Part shown: one piece after another, positions 17,012 through 24,858 of the stretch
How positions within the stretch are numbered: the stretch's first letter is position 1
How the letters are laid out: the number at the start of each line of letters is the position of its first letter
Assembly: GCA_963665865.2 (NCBI GenBank)
Contig: CAXXWF010000001.1
Location: 3,757,790 to 3,821,789 of the forward strand
Origin: PHAA01 sp963665865
GTDB lineage: Bacteria; Bacillota; Syntrophomonadia; Syntrophomonadales; Syntrophomonadaceae
Length of the DNA stretch: 64,000 nt
Direction of reading: 5' to 3'
Notes under the pieces: model-generated
Seen by the model: the letters and a program-made list of their open reading frames with translations, nothing else
Told to the model about the DNA's origin: nothing
The model's database searches: none
Position numbers and translations under genes: made by a program

Positions 17012-17662
17012 ATGAACATTATCCTTATGGGGCCTCCCGGTGCCGGTAAAGGAACCCAGGCGGAACTAATTGAAGCGGCCTTTCCCATCCCTCATATTTC
17101 CACGGGCGATATGTTCCGAGAGGCGGTTAAGAACAGTACCGCAATGGGAGTGGAAGCTAAGAAATACATGGATGCGGGCCAATTAGTTCCAGATGCAGTT
17201 ACCATCGGCATTGTTGAAGAAAGATTGGCTATGCCTGATTGTAAGACCGGTTTTCTTCTGGATGGATTTCCTCGTACCTTAGTTCAGGCTCAAGCACTTG
17301 ATCAGGTTCTGGCCAAATATGGGAAAGAAGTAGAATTGGCTTTAAACATTTCTGTTCCAGATGAAGTTTTAATGGCTAGAATGACCGGTCGGGTTAGCTG
17401 CGCTACCTGCAAAACCGTTTACAATACCATATTTAACCCACCCGTTGTGGCCGGGGTATGCGATAAATGTGGGGGAGAATTGATCCAACGCAGTGATGAT
17501 AGGCTAGATACCGTTAAGAACCGCTTGCAGGTTTATATGGAACAGACGCAGCCCCTGCTAGTTTATTATGAAGAAAAAGGCAACCTCATCACTTTGGAGG
17601 GCAACCGTGATCCTAAAGAAGTATTTGCTGAAGTAAAAGCGATACTGGAGAAAATGGGATGA
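17012..17662 (+). CDS. adk: Adenylate kinase, zinc-lid type
   Basis: Converts ATP plus AMP to two ADP in the cytoplasm. 216 residues from ATG 17012, giving MNIILMGPPGAGKGTQ; TAGGAGA at 16997-17003 overlaps the more upstream in-frame ATG at 17003, which I set aside. Seen: the P-loop GPPGAGKGT, AMP-binding STGDMFREAV, LDGFPRT, and a lid with C130, C133, C150 and C153 that should bind zinc, as in many Gram-positive enzymes. The stop overlaps map by four bases. Confidence 0.97.
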   Translation: MNIILMGPPGAGKGTQAELIEAAFPIPHISTGDMFREAVKNSTAMGVEAKKYMDAGQLVPDAVTIGIVEERLAMPDCKTGFLLDGFPRTLVQAQALDQVLAKYGKEVELALNISVPDEVLMARMTGRVSCATCKTVYNTIFNPPVVAGVCDKCGGELIQRSDDRLDTVKNRLQVYMEQTQPLLVYYEEKGNLITLEGNRDPKEVFAEVKAILEKMG

Positions 17663-18423
17663 TAAACATCAAGACACCTGCTGAAATCGATAAGATGCGG
17701 AAATCGGGGCAGGTAGTGGCCCAGGTACTGCAGATACTGAAGAAAGAAATTAAGCCCGGCATTACTACCGGCAGACTCAACAGTATTGCCGAAGAAGAAG
17801 CTAAAAAGAGGAATGCCGTGGCAGTTTTCAAAAATTACCCACATCCAAGAGGAATATTACCTTTTCCAGGTGCTATATGTGCCTCTATAAATGAAGAGGT
17901 TGTACATGGAATACCAGGCAAAAGAGTTCTTCAGGAGGGCGATATAATCAGTATCGATTTTGGGGTCATCGTCGACGGTTTTGCAGGTGATGCTGCTATA
18001 ACCGTAGCCGTGGGGGAAGTAGATCCACAGGTAAGAAAATTGCTCAGAGTAACCGAAGAGGCATTGATGAAAGGGATAGAGCAAGCCCAGGTGGGCAGCC
18101 GTCTAGGCCAGGTATCTCATACAATTCAAGCCTATGCAGAGGATGCCGGATTTTCAGTGGTAAGAGATTATGTAGGTCACGGCATTGGCCGTAACATGCA
18201 TGAGGATCCGCCCGTTCCCAACTACGGTAAGGCTGATCGAGGACCAGTACTGCGGGTGGGTATGGCTCTGGCAATTGAACCCATGGTGAACCTCGGGACA
18301 TATAGCGTATACACCAAAGGAGATGAGTGGACTGTGGTTACACGCGATGGTAAACAATCGGCTCATTTTGAGCACAGTATAGCAATTGGAGATCAAGGTC
18401 CAGAGATTCTTACCTTAATTTAA
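17659..18423 (+). CDS. map: Methionine aminopeptidase type I
   Basis: Removes the initiator methionine from new proteins. 254 residues; ATGA overlap with adk. Seen the metal ligands in order: two Asp in SIDFGVIVDGFAGDAA, His in GHGIGRNMHEDP, Glu in AIEPMV and Glu in FEHSIAI. The compact length without an N-terminal zinc finger makes it type Ia-like. The position after adk is typical of the spc-alpha region in Firmicutes. Confidence 0.97.
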   Translation: MINIKTPAEIDKMRKSGQVVAQVLQILKKEIKPGITTGRLNSIAEEEAKKRNAVAVFKNYPHPRGILPFPGAICASINEEVVHGIPGKRVLQEGDIISIDFGVIVDGFAGDAAITVAVGEVDPQVRKLLRVTEEALMKGIEQAQVGSRLGQVSHTIQAYAEDAGFSVVRDYVGHGIGRNMHEDPPVPNYGKADRGPVLRVGMALAIEPMVNLGTYSVYTKGDEWTVVTRDGKQSAHFEHSIAIGDQGPEILTLI

Positions 18424-18438
18424 TGGAGGTGAGGGAAG

Positions 18439-18744
18439 ATATCTGAAGATATCCTGGGCAAAGTGGTTATTTCTAAATCCGGTCGAGATCAGGGCAAGGC
18501 GTTCATTGTAATTAAAGTGATCAACGAACGCTATCTGAGCATTAGTGACGGGGATTTACGAAAGATTGAAAGACCTAAGAAAAAAAACATCAGACATTTA
18601 CAAATTACGTCCCAGCGAGCGGATGATTTACTGGATAGCTTGCATAAAGGAGAAATACCTGCCAACCACATTATTAAGAAGAGTATTAAACAGATAGTTG
18701 ATAAAGGTTTAATCCGCGGGGAAGGAGGTCTGGTAAGTGGCTAA
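18439..18744 (+). CDS. KOW-domain RNA-binding protein, non-canonical start likely
   Basis: Small KOW (L14e/L27e-like) RNA-binding protein found in Firmicutes between map and infA. The first standard start codon in frame is GTG 18463, but no ribosome binding site precedes it and the KOW strand would be cut. GGAGG at 18425-18429 points to an ATA codon at 18439, which would give xSEDILGKVVISKSGRDQGKA, a complete KOW start; the frame is closed by TGA at 18430. I give the ATA start with caution. The C-terminal half is basic. It overlaps infA by eight bases. Confidence 0.75.
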   Translation: MSEDILGKVVISKSGRDQGKAFIVIKVINERYLSISDGDLRKIERPKKKNIRHLQITSQRADDLLDSLHKGEIPANHIIKKSIKQIVDKGLIRGEGGLVSG

Positions 18745-18955
18745 AGATGACGTTATCGAGGTAGAGGGAAAAGTTCTAGAACCATTACCTAACGCCATGT
18801 TCACGGTAGAAATGGAGAATGGCCATAAGGTCCTTGCCCATATTTCAGGAAAAATGAGAATGAACTTTATCAGAATATTGCCTGGTGACCGAGTAATGGT
18901 GGAACTGTCACCCTATGACTTGAACCGAGGCAGGATAACCTACCGTTTTAAGTAG
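18737..18955 (+). CDS. infA: Translation initiation factor IF-1
   Basis: IF-1 blocks the A site during initiation. 72 residues, GTG start, GAAGGAGG upstream within the KOW gene. Seen: KDDVIEVEGKVLEPLPNAMFTVEMENGHKVLAHISGKMRMNFIRILPGDRV, the single OB fold, full length. Confidence 0.97.
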   Translation: MAKDDVIEVEGKVLEPLPNAMFTVEMENGHKVLAHISGKMRMNFIRILPGDRVMVELSPYDLNRGRITYRFK

Positions 18956-18991
18956 GATGATATACCACTATTAGCGAAGGAGGTTAATAGA

Positions 18992-19105
18992 GTGAAAGTT
19001 AGAGCTTCAGTCAAAAAAATGTGCGAAAAATGCAAAATTATTAAACGCAAGGGCAAGGTTACTATTATTTGTGAAAATCCCAAACACAAACAGGTTCAAG
19101 GGTAA
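18992..19105 (+). CDS. rpmJ: 50S ribosomal protein L36
   Basis: 37-residue L36, too short for many gene finders. Translation from GTG 18992 reads MKVRASVKKMCEKCKIIKRK then GKVTIICENPKHKQVQG, ending in TAA at 19103-19105. The zinc site is C11, C14, C27 and H32. GAAGGAGG stands upstream. It sits between infA and rpsM as expected. Confidence 0.96.
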   Translation: MKVRASVKKMCEKCKIIKRKGKVTIICENPKHKQVQG

Positions 19106-19153
19106 CGATAAAGGTAAATAAAAATAAATTAAATCCGAAGGAAGTGAGAGGCT

Positions 19154-19522
19154 TTGGCAAGAATATCAGGTGTTGATTTGCCCCGTGATAAACGAGTAGA
19201 AATATCCCTTACCTACATATTAGGGATTGGGAGATCATCATCTCAGAAGATTTTGGCAGCGGCAGGTATAAATCTCGATACTAGAGTGAAAGATTTAACC
19301 GAGGAAGAAGTTGCCAAACTCAGAGCGATTATCGACAAGAACTACGTGGTTGAAGGTGATCTGCGTAGGGATGTAAGTATGAACATCAAGCGACTAATGG
19401 ATTTAGGTTGTTACAGAGGAATTCGCCATCGTCGTGGATTACCGGTCAGAGGGCAGAAGACCAAGACCAATGCCCGTACCCGCAAGGGACCCAAACGGAC
19501 CGCCGGTGGTAAGAAGAAATAG
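19154..19522 (+). CDS. rpsM: 30S ribosomal protein S13
   Basis: S13 of the small-subunit head, forming inter-subunit bridges. 122 residues from TTG 19154 with GAAGGAAGTG upstream. Seen: ARISGVDLPRDKRVEISLTYI, GIGRSSSQKIL, and the C-terminal CYRGIRHRRGLPVRGQKTKTNARTRKG block. Normal length. Confidence 0.97.
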   Translation: MARISGVDLPRDKRVEISLTYILGIGRSSSQKILAAAGINLDTRVKDLTEEEVAKLRAIIDKNYVVEGDLRRDVSMNIKRLMDLGCYRGIRHRRGLPVRGQKTKTNARTRKGPKRTAGGKKK

Positions 19523-19542
19523 CCTAAAAGGAGGATAATTGA

Positions 19543-19938
19543 GTGGCACGAAGGACTGCAAACGTTAGGGTTAAAAGACGTGAGAAAAAAAATATTGCTG
19601 AGGGCATAGCTCACATCAAATCAACGTTTAACAATACGATAATTTCGATTACAGATAAACATGGGAATGCTATATCCTGGGCTAGCGCAGGAACTGTAGG
19701 ATTCAAGGGTTCAAGGAAAAGTACACCTTTTGCCGCCCAGCAGGCAGCCGAAAATGCGGCCCGGGCAGCTATGGAGCATGGTCTCAAGGAAGTGGAATGC
19801 TTCGTCAAGGGTCCGGGAGCCGGACGCGAAGCGGCCATAAGGTCTCTGCAGGCAGCGGGTTTGGAAGTAAGCGTTATCAAGGACGTTACCCCTATTCCCC
19901 ATAATGGCTGTAGACCGCCAAAAAGAAGAAGGGTTTAA
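19543..19938 (+). CDS. rpsK: 30S ribosomal protein S11
   Basis: S11 of the platform; 131 residues from GTG 19543 with AAAGGAGG upstream. Seen: EGIAHIKSTFNNTIISITDKHGNAISWASAG, GFKGSRKSTPFAAQ, and VIKDVTPIPHNGCRPPKRRRV. Complete. Confidence 0.97.
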   Translation: MARRTANVRVKRREKKNIAEGIAHIKSTFNNTIISITDKHGNAISWASAGTVGFKGSRKSTPFAAQQAAENAARAAMEHGLKEVECFVKGPGAGREAAIRSLQAAGLEVSVIKDVTPIPHNGCRPPKRRRV

Positions 19939-19953
19939 GGAGGTAGTGGTTTA

Positions 19954-20583
19954 GTGGGAAGATATACTGACTCAGTCTGTCGCCAGTGCCGCCGTGAAGG
20001 GGAGAAGTTGTTCCTCAAAGGGGATAGGTGCTATTCCGAAAAATGTGCGGTGCAGAAGCGGCCTTTTGTACCCGGTCAGCATGGCCAAAAACGCAAACAG
20101 AAAACCAGTGAATATGGACTCCAACTGAGAGAAAAGCAGAAAACCAAGAGAATTTATGGAGTTTTAGAGAAACAGTTCCGCAACTATTTTAAGAAAGCTG
20201 AACGTCAAAGAGGAATAGCTGGGGAGAACTTATTAATTCTATTGGAAAGACGCCTGGATAATGTGGTCTTCAGGCTCGGGCTGGCCGGCTCACGCAAGGA
20301 AGCGCGCCAGTTGGTGAATCATGATCATTTTACCATTAATGGTAAAAAAGCCAATATTGCATCAATGTTGGTAAGCGTGGGCGATACCGTTCAGGTCAAG
20401 CCGGGCAGCACAGATTCACCTAAGTTTCAGGAAATAAAGGCCTCCGGGGCCTACAAAACTCCTCCTCAATGGTTGGAAGTAGATATTGAAAATCTTACCG
20501 GCAGGGTAATGACCTTACCGAACAGAGAAATTGTAGATACAGCAGTTAATGAACAACTTATAATCGAGCTGTACTCTAGATAA
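19954..20583 (+). CDS. rpsD: 30S ribosomal protein S4, zinc-type
   Basis: S4, an assembly initiator of the small subunit and in some bacteria an autoregulator. 209 residues from GTG 19954. Seen: the zinc site C9, C12, C26, C31 near the N-terminus, then FVPGQHGQKRKQKTSEYGLQLREKQK, and the S4 fold LLILLERRLDNVVFRLGLAGSRKEARQLVNHDHFTING. The Cys-containing form distinguishes it from zinc-free S4. Confidence 0.97.
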   Translation: MGRYTDSVCRQCRREGEKLFLKGDRCYSEKCAVQKRPFVPGQHGQKRKQKTSEYGLQLREKQKTKRIYGVLEKQFRNYFKKAERQRGIAGENLLILLERRLDNVVFRLGLAGSRKEARQLVNHDHFTINGKKANIASMLVSVGDTVQVKPGSTDSPKFQEIKASGAYKTPPQWLEVDIENLTGRVMTLPNREIVDTAVNEQLIIELYSR

Positions 20584-20631
20584 TATATCTATAGAATAAA
20601 AACCTCTAAGAAAGAAGGAGGGGATAAATTA

Positions 20632-21582
20632 ATGCTAGAGATGGAAAAACCTCGTATAGAGTGCGTTGAAAAGGATGCCGACAACAATTACGGGAAATTT
20701 GTGATTGAACCGCTGGAACGAGGCTATGGAACCACCCTGGGAAATTCCTTGCGCCGAGTTTTATTATCGTCACTGCCGGGAGCTGCCGTCACCTCTATCA
20801 AGATTGATGGAGTGCTGCATGAGTTTTCAACCATTGCCGGAGTATTGGAAGATACCACCGAAATGATATTAAACATCAAACAGATGGTACTTCGCTACGA
20901 TGGAAACGAACGCAAACTGATTCGCATGGAACAAAAAGGTCCCAAAAATGTATGTGCTGGGGATATCGAACAAGATAGTGAAGTAGAAATATTGAATCCC
21001 GAACTGCATATAGCCAGCTTGGATGGAGACGGTAAACTGGAAATCGAGATGACTGTGGAAAGAGGCCGGGGCTATGTGAGTGCCGATCAGCAGCCACAGA
21101 AGAATACCGATATAGTTGGGTTGATACCGATTGATTCCATTTATACTCCAGTTACTAAAGTCAATTACTCAATCGAAAATACCCGTGTGGGTAAAAGAAC
21201 AGATTATGATAAACTCATTCTCGAAATCTGGACCAATGGAAGTATCCGCCCGGAAGAAGCGATTAGTTTATCCTCACAGATACTGATTGAGTACCTGAAG
21301 CTCTTCACCGAAATTGATGACACCTATTCTGAGGTAGAGATCCTGGTGGAAAAGGAAGAAGAGAAGAAGGATAAGGTTCTGGAGATGTCGATTGAAGAGT
21401 TGGAACTTTCAGTGCGGGCATCAAATGGGCTTAAACGAGCCAGTATTAATACTGTAGGTGACCTGATTGAAAAAACCCGGGAAGAAATGAGTAAGATTAG
21501 AAACCTGGGTCAGAAATCACTGGAAGAAATAGAGAAGAAATTAAAAGAGTTAGAATTAACGTTTAAGAAATCAGAAGAGTAG
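20632..21582 (+). CDS. rpoA: DNA-directed RNA polymerase alpha subunit
   Basis: Scaffolds polymerase assembly and contacts activators. 316 residues. Seen: N-terminal domain with FVIEPLERGYGTTLGNSLRRVLLSSLPGAAVT in parts, and the C-terminal domain (residues about 240-316) with IEELELSVRASNGLKRASINTVGDLI and NLGQKSLEEIEKKL, which binds UP elements. GAAGGAGGGG lies about ten bases before ATG 20632. Confidence 0.98.
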   Translation: MLEMEKPRIECVEKDADNNYGKFVIEPLERGYGTTLGNSLRRVLLSSLPGAAVTSIKIDGVLHEFSTIAGVLEDTTEMILNIKQMVLRYDGNERKLIRMEQKGPKNVCAGDIEQDSEVEILNPELHIASLDGDGKLEIEMTVERGRGYVSADQQPQKNTDIVGLIPIDSIYTPVTKVNYSIENTRVGKRTDYDKLILEIWTNGSIRPEEAISLSSQILIEYLKLFTEIDDTYSEVEILVEKEEEKKDKVLEMSIEELELSVRASNGLKRASINTVGDLIEKTREEMSKIRNLGQKSLEEIEKKLKELELTFKKSEE

Positions 21583-21597
21583 AAAGGAGGGTTTCCA

Positions 21598-21939
21598 TTG
21601 AGTTATCGTAGATTAGGTTTTAGGAGCGATCACCGTAGAGCATTGCTGAGAAACTCAGTGACCTCTCTATTAGAACATGAAAAAATAACTACTACTGAAA
21701 CCAGAGCTAAAGAAATAGGCAGTATTGCTGAGAAAATGATAACTCTGGGCAAGAGGGGTGATTTACATGCCCGCCGGCTGGCAGATTCCTATCTGATGAG
21801 CGAAGCAGTGGTATTTAAATTATTCTCTAGCATATCAGAGCGTTATCAAGAGCGCCCCGGTGGCTATACCAGAATTATCAAGACCGGCATGCGCAAGGGC
21901 GACGGTGCACCCATGGCGATCATTGAACTTGTAGACTAG
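21598..21939 (+). CDS. rplQ: 50S ribosomal protein L17
   Basis: L17 beneath the tunnel exit; 113 residues from TTG 21598 with AAAGGAGGG upstream. Seen: MSYRRLGFRSDHRRALLRNSVTSLLEHEKITTTETRAKE in parts and GGYTRIIKTGMRKGDGAPMAIIELVD. Last gene of the alpha section. In many Firmicutes the ECF transporter genes come next; here they are absent. Confidence 0.97.
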   Translation: MSYRRLGFRSDHRRALLRNSVTSLLEHEKITTTETRAKEIGSIAEKMITLGKRGDLHARRLADSYLMSEAVVFKLFSSISERYQERPGGYTRIIKTGMRKGDGAPMAIIELVD

Positions 21940-22030
21940 AATATTTTGGGTGGATAACTTAGTTTATAGGTTAACTTCACCCTAAAGCAATAAAAACGAG
22001 AGTTGATACAGCTCTTAAAATAGTATCTAT

Positions 22031-22062
22031 GGAGGATTATTAAATATCCTCCTAATCTTTTA
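22031..22062 (+). terminator. Weak terminator after rplQ
   Basis: Stem GGAGGAT / ATCCTCC (22031-22037 with 22046-22052), loop TATTAAAT, followed by TAATCTTTTA. It lies about 90 bases after the rplQ stop. An additional long-loop GGGTG/CACCC pairing lies at about 21949-21983. The T-run is imperfect, so efficiency is uncertain. Confidence 0.5.
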
Positions 22063-22065
22063 TGT

Positions 22066-22150
22066 GGCAGCCAACAAGGGGACGTTCTTTTTGTTGGCCT
22101 AATGCGATATTTTGGGGGCCAACAAAAAGAACGTCCCCTTGTTGGCTGCC
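22066..22150. repeat. Perfect 34-bp inverted repeat with GGGGAC core
   Basis: Two perfectly complementary 34-base arms (22066-22099 and 22117-22150) separated by 17 bases. Each arm begins GGCAGCCAACAAGGGGACGT. A transcript would fold into a very long hairpin. The core AAGGGGAC recurs in the palindromes at 22922, 27462, 30901 and 35489. It stands between rplQ and truA; the right arm ends 18 bases before the truA start. It carries no gene. Confidence 0.9.
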
Positions 22151-22168
22151 CAAGTAGGTGGTGAGTTA

Positions 22169-22915
22169 GTGCCTAGAATTAAAATGATAATTGAATATGA
22201 CGGCAGTAATTATCATGGATTCCAAAGGCAGGATAATGCTCAGACGATTCAGGGTGAGTTGGAAAAGCAAGTGCGCTACCTAAGCGGTGAAGCTGTTACT
22301 ATCTGTGCTGCAGGCCGTACGGATGCAGGGGTACATGCACGGGGGCAGGTGGTTGCTTTCAACACCTCCTCCACCATACCGCCGGAAAGATGGTCCCTGG
22401 CTCTGAATAGCTTTTTGCCGGGAGATATCCGTGTACTCAGCAGCAGCGTGGCGGAACTGAATTTCCATCCTCAATTTCAGTCCATCAGTAAAAGTTACGC
22501 CTACTACCTGTACAGGCAAAAATCAGGGGCAGCCTTTTATCGTCGTTATGCTCTGTGTATTACCGATCAGTTGGATATGAACGCTATGCGTAAGGCATGT
22601 CAGTCTTTAATCGGACGACATAATTTTCAGGCTTTCTGCGCCAGTGGCGGCAGTTCCAAAACCTTTGAGCGTACGGTATTCAATTGTTCATTAAAGGAAT
22701 CTGGCTCCATGTTACGGTTGGATGTAGAGGCAAATGGATTTCTTTATAATATGGTTCGCATTATTATGGGCACTTTGCTGGAAGTGGGGCGAAACCGTAT
22801 CCGAGCCGAAGAAATAGCCGATATTTTAGAATCACTGGACAGAATCCGGGCTGGCCCAACTGCACCCCCGCAAGGATTATATTTAATGAATGTAGAGTAC
22901 CCAATTAATACATAA
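22169..22915 (+). CDS. truA: tRNA pseudouridine(38-40) synthase TruA
   Basis: Modifies uridines 38-40 in the anticodon arm of many tRNAs. 248 residues from GTG 22169 (MPRIKMIIEYDGSNYHGFQ), preceded by AGGTGG. A longer frame from 22112 would read into the right arm of the large palindrome and was rejected. Seen: the catalytic Asp in AAGRTDAGVHARGQVVAF, the C-terminal block FLYNMVRIIMGTLLEVG and LDRIRAGPTAPPQGLYL. The place after rplQ is normal in Firmicutes, though the ECF transporter genes usually in between are missing. Confidence 0.95.
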   Translation: MPRIKMIIEYDGSNYHGFQRQDNAQTIQGELEKQVRYLSGEAVTICAAGRTDAGVHARGQVVAFNTSSTIPPERWSLALNSFLPGDIRVLSSSVAELNFHPQFQSISKSYAYYLYRQKSGAAFYRRYALCITDQLDMNAMRKACQSLIGRHNFQAFCASGGSSKTFERTVFNCSLKESGSMLRLDVEANGFLYNMVRIIMGTLLEVGRNRIRAEEIADILESLDRIRAGPTAPPQGLYLMNVEYPINT

Positions 22916-22921
22916 TTGAAC

Positions 22922-22955
22922 GGGACAAGGGGACAGTGGACCTGTCCCCGAAAAC
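22922..22955. repeat. GGGGAC-core palindrome, degenerate
   Basis: Just after the truA stop, GGGACAAGGGGACAG is followed by TGGACCTGTCCCC; GGGGACAG pairs with CTGTCCCC around a short TGGAC loop. Same sequence family as the elements at 22066, 27462, 30901 and 35489. It may also end truA transcription. Confidence 0.6.
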
Positions 22956-22983
22956 ATTTATTTTCGTAAAACGCGTTACTTTC

Positions 22984-23013
22984 TTGACAAAAGGAGTTAA
23001 ACATAGATAGAAT
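22984..23013 (+). promoter_or_regulatory. Sigma-A promoter upstream of rplM
   Basis: TTGACA at 22984-22989 and TAGAAT at 23008-23013, 18-base spacing. It stands about 105 bases before the rplM start and after the truA stop. Best explained as the start of rplM-rpsI transcription. Confidence 0.55.
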
Positions 23014-23053
23014 TAGAAGGTAGTCTCTAAACTACTGTTTGGCTTCTGCCCCG

Positions 23054-23081
23054 TTGACAAACATAGGAATAGAGATATCAT
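23054..23081 (+). promoter_or_regulatory. Second candidate promoter upstream of rplM
   Basis: TTGACA at 23054-23059 and TATCAT at 23076-23081, 16-base spacing. With the box at 22984 it would form a tandem pair, a common arrangement for ribosomal protein genes. The 5' leader would be short. Confidence 0.45.
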
Positions 23082-23119
23082 CTTATACAACCGGGTAACG
23101 AAGTACAGGAGGGAAAATC

Positions 23120-23554
23120 GTGAAATCATATATGGCGAAGCCAGCGGAAGTTGACCACAAGTGGTACGTGATAGATGCGACTGACCAGACTCTGGGCAGA
23201 CTGTCTTCAGAAGTAGCCTCAATGTTGAGAGGCAAGCATAAACCAATCTATACTCCCAATGTAGATACCGGAGATTTTATTATCGTGATAAACGCTTCCA
23301 AAATACGACTCACCGGCAATAAGCTCACCCAGAAAAAAATGCGGTGGTACACCGGTTATCCGGGTGGTTTGAAGGAAATAGATTATGGTTCACTTATGCA
23401 GAAGAAGCCTGAGAAAATCATAGAAGCGGCTGTTAAAGGGATGCTTCCCCACAACCGTTTAGGTGCGTCAATGTTTAAAAAGCTTAAAGTGTACAGGGGG
23501 AGCGAGCACCCTCATCAAGCCCAAAAACCCGAAGTTCGGGAATTGAGAGGTTAG
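23120..23554 (+). CDS. rplM: 50S ribosomal protein L13
   Basis: L13, an early large-subunit assembly protein; 144 residues from GTG 23120 with CAGGAGGG seven bases upstream. Seen: DHKWYVIDATDQTLGRLSSEVASMLRGKHKP in parts, NASKIRLTGNKLTQK, and GMLPHNRLGASMFKKLKVYRGSEHPHQAQKP. Forms the usual pair with rpsI. Confidence 0.97.
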   Translation: MKSYMAKPAEVDHKWYVIDATDQTLGRLSSEVASMLRGKHKPIYTPNVDTGDFIIVINASKIRLTGNKLTQKKMRWYTGYPGGLKEIDYGSLMQKKPEKIIEAAVKGMLPHNRLGASMFKKLKVYRGSEHPHQAQKPEVRELRG

Positions 23555-23564
23555 GAGGAGCGAT

Positions 23565-23957
23565 ATGTCTAAGGTACAATACTGGGGAACCGGAAGAAGA
23601 AAAAAAGCAATTGCCAGAGTAAGATTAGTTCCTGGTAATGGCACTATATCAATAAATAGCAGGAATTTTGAAAATTTCTTTCCCAATAAAACCAGTCGGC
23701 TCATCGTTATGCAGCCGATGGAGTTAACAGATATGACCGGGAGATTCGATATTATCTGTCTGGTAAATGGTGGAGGAGTCACAGGTCAGGCAGGCGCTAT
23801 AAGACTGGGTATTGCTCGGGCATTGATTAAGGCCAATTTGGAATTGCGGCCCAGCCTTAAAAAGGCAGGATTTCTCACCCGCGACCCACGTATGACTGAA
23901 AGAAAGAAATACGGACTTCACAAAGCCCGCAAAGCCCCTCAATATTCAAAACGTTAG
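23565..23957 (+). CDS. rpsI: 30S ribosomal protein S9
   Basis: S9, whose C-terminal tail touches P-site tRNA. 130 residues. Seen: YWGTGRRKKAIARVRLVPGNG, VNGGGVTGQAGAIRLGIARAL and the basic tail GLHKARKAPQYSKR ending in Arg, the residue that contacts the anticodon loop. GAGGAG precedes the ATG. Confidence 0.97.
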   Translation: MSKVQYWGTGRRKKAIARVRLVPGNGTISINSRNFENFFPNKTSRLIVMQPMELTDMTGRFDIICLVNGGGVTGQAGAIRLGIARALIKANLELRPSLKKAGFLTRDPRMTERKKYGLHKARKAPQYSKR

Positions 23958-23963
23958 ATACTC

Positions 23964-23991
23964 AAACCTCTCCAACTTGGAGGGGTTTTTT
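23964..23991 (+). terminator. Intrinsic terminator after rpsI
   Basis: AAACCTCTCC AACTT GGAGGGGTTTTTT: 7-bp stem (one G-T pair), 5-base loop and a run of six T. It closes the rplM-rpsI unit. Confidence 0.85.
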
Positions 23992-24095
23992 ATTGGCTAG
24001 ACTAGATAGAAGAAGATATTGGCAATATGGTATTCAAATATTATTTACCTCTCCGGCATATATAAGAAATAGCTTAACCGGGGAGGTATGGCATT

Positions 24096-24818
24096 TTGTT
24101 TAATAAGGTGCTGATTATAAAAAGGAAGCCCGGCAGTATTATTCTCGCGATATTTTTGCTGCCGGCCTTGTGTTTTTGGGGAACTAGTCTTAGCAACCCA
24201 CATGAAAAAACGGTTATGTCTTATTCACTGGTCAACCATGTCATTGTGGTGGATGCGGGTCATGGCGGTTTTGATCCCGGAGCTATAGGACCGGGTAAAA
24301 ATATTGAAAAAGATATCACTCTTTCTATCAGTCGTAAACTTAGCGAACTCTTAAGCCAGTCGGGAGCCTTGGTCGTAAATATTCGGGAAACAGATGAAGA
24401 TCTGGCTGGGGACAATTTTTCGGGAAGCCTGCTGGAGAGAAAAAGAAAGGATTTGGCTGCACGGGTGGCCAAGGCTCAAGAAAATAAAGCCGATATTTTT
24501 GTCAGTATCCACACCAATGCCGATGTCAGCCCTCGATGGACAGGAGCTCAAACATTCTATAGCGGTAAAAGTGAAAAAGCTAAACAAATTGCGGAAGCAA
24601 TTCAAGATGAATTAACTAGGATTCTCGGGAATACTACTCGTAAAGCCAAAACCGGCAGCTACTATATAACGGACAAAACTGATATGACCGCCGTAATCGT
24701 GGAAGTAGGCTTTTTATCGAACCCAAAAGAAGAAAAACTGCTTAGCTCCAGTGATTACCAGGACAAAGTTGCGTATGCCATATTTTCAGGTATCGCCAAA
24801 TCACTTATTGATGGATAA
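24096..24818 (+). CDS. cwlD: N-acetylmuramoyl-L-alanine amidase, CwlD-like
   Basis: Zinc amidase that cleaves the lactam/amide side of peptidoglycan. In sporeformers CwlD helps make muramic-delta-lactam of the spore cortex. 240 residues from TTG 24096, with GGAGGT eight bases upstream. Seen: a hydrophobic N-terminal anchor (about residues 14-32), then Amidase_3 with VVDAGHGGFDPGAIG (first His), a Glu in GKNIEKDITLSISRKL, VSIHTNAD (second His) and VEVGFLSNPKEE with the catalytic Glu. Its place behind rplM-rpsI is shared with B. subtilis cwlD, which supports the name and hints that the organism makes spores. Confidence 0.88.
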   Translation: MFNKVLIIKRKPGSIILAIFLLPALCFWGTSLSNPHEKTVMSYSLVNHVIVVDAGHGGFDPGAIGPGKNIEKDITLSISRKLSELLSQSGALVVNIRETDEDLAGDNFSGSLLERKRKDLAARVAKAQENKADIFVSIHTNADVSPRWTGAQTFYSGKSEKAKQIAEAIQDELTRILGNTTRKAKTGSYYITDKTDMTAVIVEVGFLSNPKEEKLLSSSDYQDKVAYAIFSGIAKSLIDG

Positions 24819-24858
24819 AATAGGATCATATAACTAATGAAACGAAGGGGGTCAGCTG

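Noticed and set aside
22066..22150. Terminal inverted repeats of an insertion sequence
   Set aside because: Only 17 bases lie between the arms, with no transposase; a REP-like hairpin is the better reading.
22916..23119. A riboswitch or ribosomal-protein leader structure before rplM
   Set aside because: Apart from two promoter-like boxes and the degenerate palindrome I could not draw a convincing conserved fold.
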